Positions 16,238 through 20,189 of a stretch of 20,189 bases of DNA are shown here, piece after piece. Below the pieces are notes generated by a model that searched no databases, was not told the DNA's origin, and saw only the letters and a program-made list of their open reading frames with translations. The stretch lies in the NCBI GenBank assembly GCA_903922535.1, contig CAIXUF010000491.1, positions 1-20,189 on the forward strand, in the 5' to 3' direction. Origin of the DNA: Candidatus Hydrogenedentota bacterium. GTDB lineage: Bacteria > Hydrogenedentota > Hydrogenedentia > Hydrogenedentiales > CAITNO01. The translations under genes and the position numbers were made by a program. Numbering within the stretch: position 1 is the stretch's first letter; every line of letters starts with the position of its first letter.

Positions 16238-17194
16238 TCATTTGCCGTTATGCCAGCGCCTCGCCCCGCGCCTTTCGTACAGGCATGTCATGATGCCAGC
16301 ATAATTGGCAACGTTGGCCAGCAGGATACCCGGCACGTAAAGCAGGACACGGCGTTCACAGGTCAACCACCGCGCCGTTACATAAACGGTCATCAACAAA
16401 ACAAGCGGGACCGCGTAAAACCATCCGGCAAGCACGTTGCGGGGGAACAGTGCCCCGTACGGCGAAGAGGGTGTTTTGGAGCGCACCACGGGATCGTAGC
16501 TCCCGATGGTGTGATAATGCCGCCACAACGCCGCAAATGTCTTCCGATCCACATGGCCCACGGGCATGTCCGGCACATACAAGAGCTGGACGCCCTTCTC
16601 GAGACACCTAAAGCACCACTCCACGTCTTCGAGTGCCCTGCAGTCCTCATCGAAGAGACCGACGAGGCTGAATACCGATTTGCGGACACTGGTGTTGTTT
16701 GCGGGAAGGTGGTGCTTCCTTGCCATATAGGTTTTTTTTCCGCATGAAGTGAACCAGTTGGAGTAGCCGTCGGAATAGCCCGCATAGGTCGAATGAATGC
16801 CGTTTACCATGCTGTGGATCACGACCGGCTTTGCCGGGTCGAGCCCGTCAACCTGCGGCAGACGCGTGTGGCAGTCGACATGCTTCTCGAGCCAGTCGTC
16901 ATCGGCCAGTTCGCAATCGCTGTCAAGAAAGACGATGATGTCCGCGCGCGCCGTCGTGATTCCGGCGTTCCGCGCGCGTGCTATGCCGCCCGTCTCTGCC
17001 TCCCGCACTATCCGCAGCGCGAACCTGTAGTCGGCCTCCCTGATCTGGTCCGCAACGGGAGTGTCCGACCCGTCGTCCACGATGACGACTTCGAAATCCG
17101 GCGCCCGCTGCCGCTCAAGATGCATGAGGACGAGGGCCAGCTCTTCGGGCCGGTTGTGAACCGGGATGACAATGGAGGCGACGGGCTCAGGCAT
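16238..17194 (-). CDS. Family 2 glycosyltransferase with C-terminal membrane segments
   Basis: The 318-residue product has an N-terminal GT-A fold: ASIVIPVHNRPEEL (6-19), VVIVDDGSD (36-44), ARARNAGI (72-79) and the metal-binding DSD (91-93) preceded by IIVFL. An acidic stretch ALEDVEWCFRCLEKG (187-201) is in the place of the catalytic-base region. Two hydrophobic segments (about 258-275 and 283-301) anchor it to the membrane. Such enzymes use nucleotide sugars in the cytoplasm to load or extend a lipid carrier, which fits supplying the GT-C enzymes downstream. The ATG lies inside the end of the SPASM radical SAM gene (8-base overlap), with AGGA (17202-17205) 7 bases before it, so the two are translationally coupled. 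A run of eight A encodes part of CGKKTYM (residues 151-157). 213 bases follow before B3. Confidence 0.93.
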   Translation of the reverse strand: MPEPVASIVIPVHNRPEELALVLMHLERQRAPDFEVVIVDDGSDTPVADQIREADYRFALRIVREAETGGIARARNAGITTARADIIVFLDSDCELADDDWLEKHVDCHTRLPQVDGLDPAKPVVIHSMVNGIHSTYAGYSDGYSNWFTSCGKKTYMARKHHLPANNTSVRKSVFSLVGLFDEDCRALEDVEWCFRCLEKGVQLLYVPDMPVGHVDRKTFAALWRHYHTIGSYDPVVRSKTPSSPYGALFPRNVLAGWFYAVPLVLLMTVYVTARWLTCERRVLLYVPGILLANVANYAGIMTCLYERRGARRWHNGK

Positions 17195-18185
17195 TTGTTA
17201 TTCCTGTGATAATCTTGGCCATCGACGCGGGATGGGTGAGAATGTTCTCGCCCATGTTGCAGTTGTGGGTGCAGAAACAGGGTCCGTTGGCGGTTTCATA
17301 CGCCTCCAACGCGCGCCGCATCCTTCGGTTCAACGCATCAACCGGCTCCAGGAGTATATTCCCGACCGGCGGCATCAACTCGCACATGGACACGGAACCG
17401 TCCGGGTAGATCACTTTGTGAAGGTGGGGTGCCTTGCAGGGAACATGGCGTTTCTGCGTGGCGATGGTCTTGATGGAGGTGCGCCAATGGTATTGCTGGT
17501 AGTTGCGCTTGAGGCGCCGCCTCATGGGGTTCCCGTCGGCATACGCGTAGGATCTCCAGACATCAAGGATGGCGGGCGTCTGCTGGATCAGGGTCTCGAG
17601 CGGCGGCAGGACATGCGCATCGGAGGCCGGCTTGCCCCGCAATAGCAGCAGGGAATGATAATCGGGCGCAAGATCGCGCCTTACGTACTCCATGAACGGA
17701 ACCAGGTTGTCAATGTTCGATTGGCACACGACCGTGCTGATCTTGATAGTCAGCGGTCTTAACTTCCGCAAATCCTCAAAAGTGGCCAAGGCTTTGCGAA
17801 ACGCTCCCGCGCCCCGGATGGCGTCGTTGTCCGCCTCGAAGCCGTCCAACGATACGGCGATGGTCAACTCCCCGGGACACGCCTCCAGCAACTCCTTGAC
17901 CTTTTCACAGATCCGGGCCGTCTGTTGCCCGTTGGTGGGAATCGTTATTGAGCGCGTGTCAAAGCACCGGCAGATCGCGACGAGATCGGGAACAAGAAAA
18001 GGCTCCCCCCCCCCGATGTCAAGCCAGGTTACCCTGCCGAGTTTGGCCGCGATGAGGCGGGCGGATTCCAAGGAAAGATCCTGACCGCCCTTCTTGACAA
18101 AACAAGTGCCGCAGGCAAGATCGCAGCGGTCGGTTACATGCAAGATTACGTGCAAAAGGATTTTTCGACAAGCGCTCAGCCACAT
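17187..18185 (-). CDS. Radical SAM protein with SPASM-type C-terminus
   Basis: 332 residues from ATG 18185 (MWLSACRKILLHVILHVTDR). The frame stays open to 18296, but the added residues are not family-like. The radical SAM cluster motif is C21-x3-C25-x2-C28 (CDLACGTC), followed by the GGE motif as IGGGEPF (57-63), PTNGQQ and AVSLDGF. The C-terminal SPASM-like region has C250, C268 (in SVSMCE) and the tight group C303-x-C305-x3-C309 (CFCTHNC), enough for one auxiliary [4Fe-4S] cluster. SPASM enzymes mostly modify peptides or sugars, for example by dehydrogenation or epimerisation. No precursor peptide is seen nearby, so a sugar or lipid-linked substrate is the better guess. The GGE motif is encoded in a run of ten G (18005-18014 on the + strand as C). 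It is coupled to GT2 by an 8-base overlap. Confidence 0.92.
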   Translation of the reverse strand: MWLSACRKILLHVILHVTDRCDLACGTCFVKKGGQDLSLESARLIAAKLGRVTWLDIGGGEPFLVPDLVAICRCFDTRSITIPTNGQQTARICEKVKELLEACPGELTIAVSLDGFEADNDAIRGAGAFRKALATFEDLRKLRPLTIKISTVVCQSNIDNLVPFMEYVRRDLAPDYHSLLLLRGKPASDAHVLPPLETLIQQTPAILDVWRSYAYADGNPMRRRLKRNYQQYHWRTSIKTIATQKRHVPCKAPHLHKVIYPDGSVSMCELMPPVGNILLEPVDALNRRMRRALEAYETANGPCFCTHNCNMGENILTHPASMAKIITGITNA

Positions 18186-18195
18186 GATAATCCCG

Positions 18196-18201
18196 AGTAT
18201 A
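18196..18201 (-). promoter_or_regulatory. Possible extended -10 box before the SPASM radical SAM gene
   Basis: On the - strand TG-G-TATACT ends 10 bases before ATG 18185, with no clear -35 box. If used, the transcript would be almost leaderless. Confidence 0.25.
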
Positions 18202-18368
18202 CCATATTGCCCGGTACGGACCCGAAAGAACTGCGCCCCCCGAGAAGCCCACGAGAACCGGCGCCCACACGTACAGACGCCGAGCCCTGCAGGCATGGCA
18301 ACATGAAATCAGCGGGATCGTATGTACTTGTTCCGGCCCTTGGCGCCGCCATGGATGTGGTCAGGGCG

Positions 18369-18387
18369 ATGCCTGCGAGCGAGGCAT
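18369..18387 (-). terminator. Small hairpin directly after the first radical SAM gene of the block
   Basis: ATGCCT-CGCTCGC-AGGCAT on the - strand forms a perfect 6-base stem immediately after the stop codon at 18388-18390. No T run follows. It may be a weak attenuator in the 202-base gap before the next gene; the gap holds no supported gene. Confidence 0.25.
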
Positions 18388-19980
18388 TCAGGTTTGGCAG
18401 CCGCTACGGGGTGTGCCGCAGAAAAGGACTCTTATCTTCTTGCGCAGGATCAGACGGACTGCATACAACATGCGGCGGATTTGCGTATACTGCCAGAAAC
18501 TACGCGCATCCGTCAGGCTGATCCATAGCAGCGCCCCGTAGAGCAACTGCGACGCGAACAGGGAGACGATTCGGCCCGTGCCAGGCGCCTTGAGCATCCG
18601 GGAAAGGGGTTGTTCGATCCACCCGGGCAGATGGGCGGCCGCATAGGCCCTCACAGGCATCACCCGCAAACTCGGCTCGAGATTCGCATGCGACATCAGC
18701 CGATTCATGTTGACGCCCCTTCCCCGTTCGAGTTGATAGACGTCTTCGGGCCTAATCATTCCTTGTCGAATGCCTGTTTCCACGATGGGGGTCTTGGGAA
18801 AGAACTGCAGGAAACTCATGTTCACCACTTCGGGACGCGTTTCGCGAATGAAATCCAGCATTTCTTCGCGGTGCTGCGGGATTTCCCCCGGCAGGTTTAC
18901 GATCATGTCCAGCTCGAGCAACACGCCCAGTTCCTTTGCCTGGCGTATCGCCGCTCTTACATCTTGGTTGTTCTCGTTCCGGTCCAGGATCTCACGCCGG
19001 ACCTCGGCAACCGTACTCTGCAGGCCCAGTTCGAGTGCGACACAACCGCTGTCGGCGAGCAGTTGGAGCCGTTCTTCACTGACAAGCGTGGGATGCGTTT
19101 GAACGCCGTAGGGGAGGCCTACGTGTTCTTTGTACTTCGAACAGAACTCCCGAAGCCAAGGCAGCTTAAGGCCAAAGATGTCGTCGTGGAAGACAACATA
19201 CCGGGGTCCGTACAATTTCACGGCCAGCCGCAGTTCCTCGATCACGTTATCCACCGATCGAACGCGCCAGTGGCTTTCGCCGCGGGCACTGTATATCTGG
19301 TTCATGCTGGGACTGTTGCAGTACGTGCAGGAACAGACGCATCCGCGGCTCGCGGTAATAGTGTACAGCCAACCGAAAGTGGGATTGATCGGGGCGTACA
19401 ACGTCTTGTCGGGGAAGGGAAGGAGATCGAGATCGCGGGTCAGCGGCGAAAGTCCCCGGTCGATTATTCTGCCGTTGTGAACGCTCCACACCCCTGGCAG
19501 GCTGTCGGGGGGGCAGCCTTTTACCTCATCTTTGCTGCGGGCTTTGGCCAGTGCGGCCACCAACGCCGAGAGTGATTGCTCACCCTCGCCGACCACGGCA
19601 AAATCGACCTCGGGATTCTCCAAAACCACATCAGGGACGAGGGTGACATGCGGACCGCCGCAGACAATGGCGGCCTCGCCGTCCACCGTTCTGTAAACTT
19701 TGATTAGCTCAAGAATCATCTGATAGGAGAAGGTGTATGAGGAGGAAAAGCATACGACATCGGGGCGAAGCGCCAAAAGGTCGCGTGCCACCGATATTGC
19801 CGAGAATCCCAGTTGCCTTCCGATGAGGTCCGATGCCAGATGATCCCTCGACAGAGATGAGTCGAAATACATCTGAACGTCGTGGCCTTCTTGCTTGAGC
19901 GCCGCAATCAGGTACTGTATCCCCAGGGAACTGGTGCCGTTGTCGTAGAAGACAACCCGTCGCGCGAGGCTTGCCCCCAT
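18388..19980 (-). CDS. B12-binding-domain radical SAM protein (second copy)
   Basis: 530 residues from ATG 19980, with GGAGA (19988-19992) 7 bases upstream. The N-terminal B12-binding domain (about 8-150) has YDNGTSSLGIQYLIAAL (12-28), RPDVVCFSSSYT (72-83), CGGPHVTLVPD (107-117) and VGEGEQSL (130-137); the DxHxxG motif is missing. The radical SAM domain has C214-x3-C218-x2-C221 in SRGCVCSCTYCNSP, the FHDDIFG strand and a LELGLQS stretch. The C-terminal 80 residues hold a hydrophobic stretch (LFASQLLYGALLWISL) and a basic end, so it may bind the membrane. It shares layout with the copy at 6486-7889 but not close sequence, so the two likely do different reactions. As the first gene after a good promoter it leads the leftward block. 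The substrate is unknown. Confidence 0.93.
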   Translation of the reverse strand: MGASLARRVVFYDNGTSSLGIQYLIAALKQEGHDVQMYFDSSLSRDHLASDLIGRQLGFSAISVARDLLALRPDVVCFSSSYTFSYQMILELIKVYRTVDGEAAIVCGGPHVTLVPDVVLENPEVDFAVVGEGEQSLSALVAALAKARSKDEVKGCPPDSLPGVWSVHNGRIIDRGLSPLTRDLDLLPFPDKTLYAPINPTFGWLYTITASRGCVCSCTYCNSPSMNQIYSARGESHWRVRSVDNVIEELRLAVKLYGPRYVVFHDDIFGLKLPWLREFCSKYKEHVGLPYGVQTHPTLVSEERLQLLADSGCVALELGLQSTVAEVRREILDRNENNQDVRAAIRQAKELGVLLELDMIVNLPGEIPQHREEMLDFIRETRPEVVNMSFLQFFPKTPIVETGIRQGMIRPEDVYQLERGRGVNMNRLMSHANLEPSLRVMPVRAYAAAHLPGWIEQPLSRMLKAPGTGRIVSLFASQLLYGALLWISLTDARSFWQYTQIRRMLYAVRLILRKKIRVLFCGTPRSGCQT

Positions 19981-20046
19981 TAGAGTTTCTCCGTTGAAGA
20001 AGGGCGTTTCCAGCCCAAGAACCGCAGTGTTAGGATCATGGAAAGG

Positions 20047-20076
20047 ATTATAGCACGGCCGCTTTCAGTTGCACAA
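20047..20076 (-). promoter_or_regulatory. Promoter of the leftward radical SAM/GT block
   Basis: On the - strand, -35 TTGTGC (20071-20076), 18-base spacer, perfect -10 TATAAT (20047-20052). Transcription would start near 20040, about 60 bases before ATG 19980. The rest of 19981-20189 holds no supported gene. Confidence 0.65.
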
Positions 20077-20189
20077 GGGATGGCGACGGACCACGATCCA
20101 CAGCTAATAATTCGAGTTTCCCGCATATGGCCTCGGTGCCGGTCCCAGGGGGTTGATTTTACTGGTTTTTCCGCCATCTGTGCGGCGCA

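Noticed and set aside
18610..19575. Open + frame of 321 codons
   Set aside because: Antisense to the B12-binding radical SAM gene, which has clear motifs; no family likeness and no ribosome-binding site. A GC-rich shadow.

Overview
The window is GC-rich (about 60% by eye) bacterial DNA. It is dominated by large membrane glycosyltransferases, radical SAM enzymes and one carbamoyltransferase. The two-membrane-style lipid-linked sugar transferases, GTG starts and B12-type radical SAM enzymes suit an uncultivated Gram-negative lineage, perhaps of the Planctomycetes/Hydrogenedentota kind. Nothing in the sequence fixes the taxon, so this is inference. I see no rRNA, tRNA, CRISPR array or intact insertion sequence.

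Left flank (1-1490): the 3' end of a beta-propeller protein on the + strand, a short interspersed-repeat-like sequence, a frameshifted composite gene fragment on the - strand, and a 55-codon ORF that overlaps the end of the next gene.

Centre-left (1465-10744): a NodU/TobZ-type O-carbamoyltransferase (-); a GT-C (GT39-like) membrane glycosyltransferase called A1 here (+); a B12-binding radical SAM protein (-); and a second GT-C enzyme, A2 (+), about three-quarters identical to A1. Both A proteins carry an extra C-terminal helical domain. The radical SAM gene has a good promoter that overlaps a divergent promoter and a perfect palindrome.

Right (10844-20052): a leftward block on the - strand. 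Read in the direction of transcription it is a B12-binding radical SAM protein, a SPASM-type radical SAM protein, a GT2 glycosyltransferase overlapping it by 8 bases, then three tandem paralogous GT39/ArnT-type glycosyltransferases (B3, B2, B1). All three B genes have an AAGGA ribosome-binding site exactly 9 bases before the ATG. They also share a conserved sequence just after their stop codons, so the array arose by tandem duplication. The first gene of the block and the B array each have a promoter of the same form (TTGTGC, 18 bases, TATRAT).

Together the genes suggest a locus that builds and decorates a cell-envelope glycan or glycolipid. GT2 would make or extend a polyprenyl-linked sugar, the five GT-C enzymes would transfer lipid-linked sugars outside the membrane, and the radical SAM enzymes and carbamoyltransferase would add unusual modifications. 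No flippase, polymerase or nucleotide-sugar genes lie in the window. The product and substrates cannot be read from sequence.
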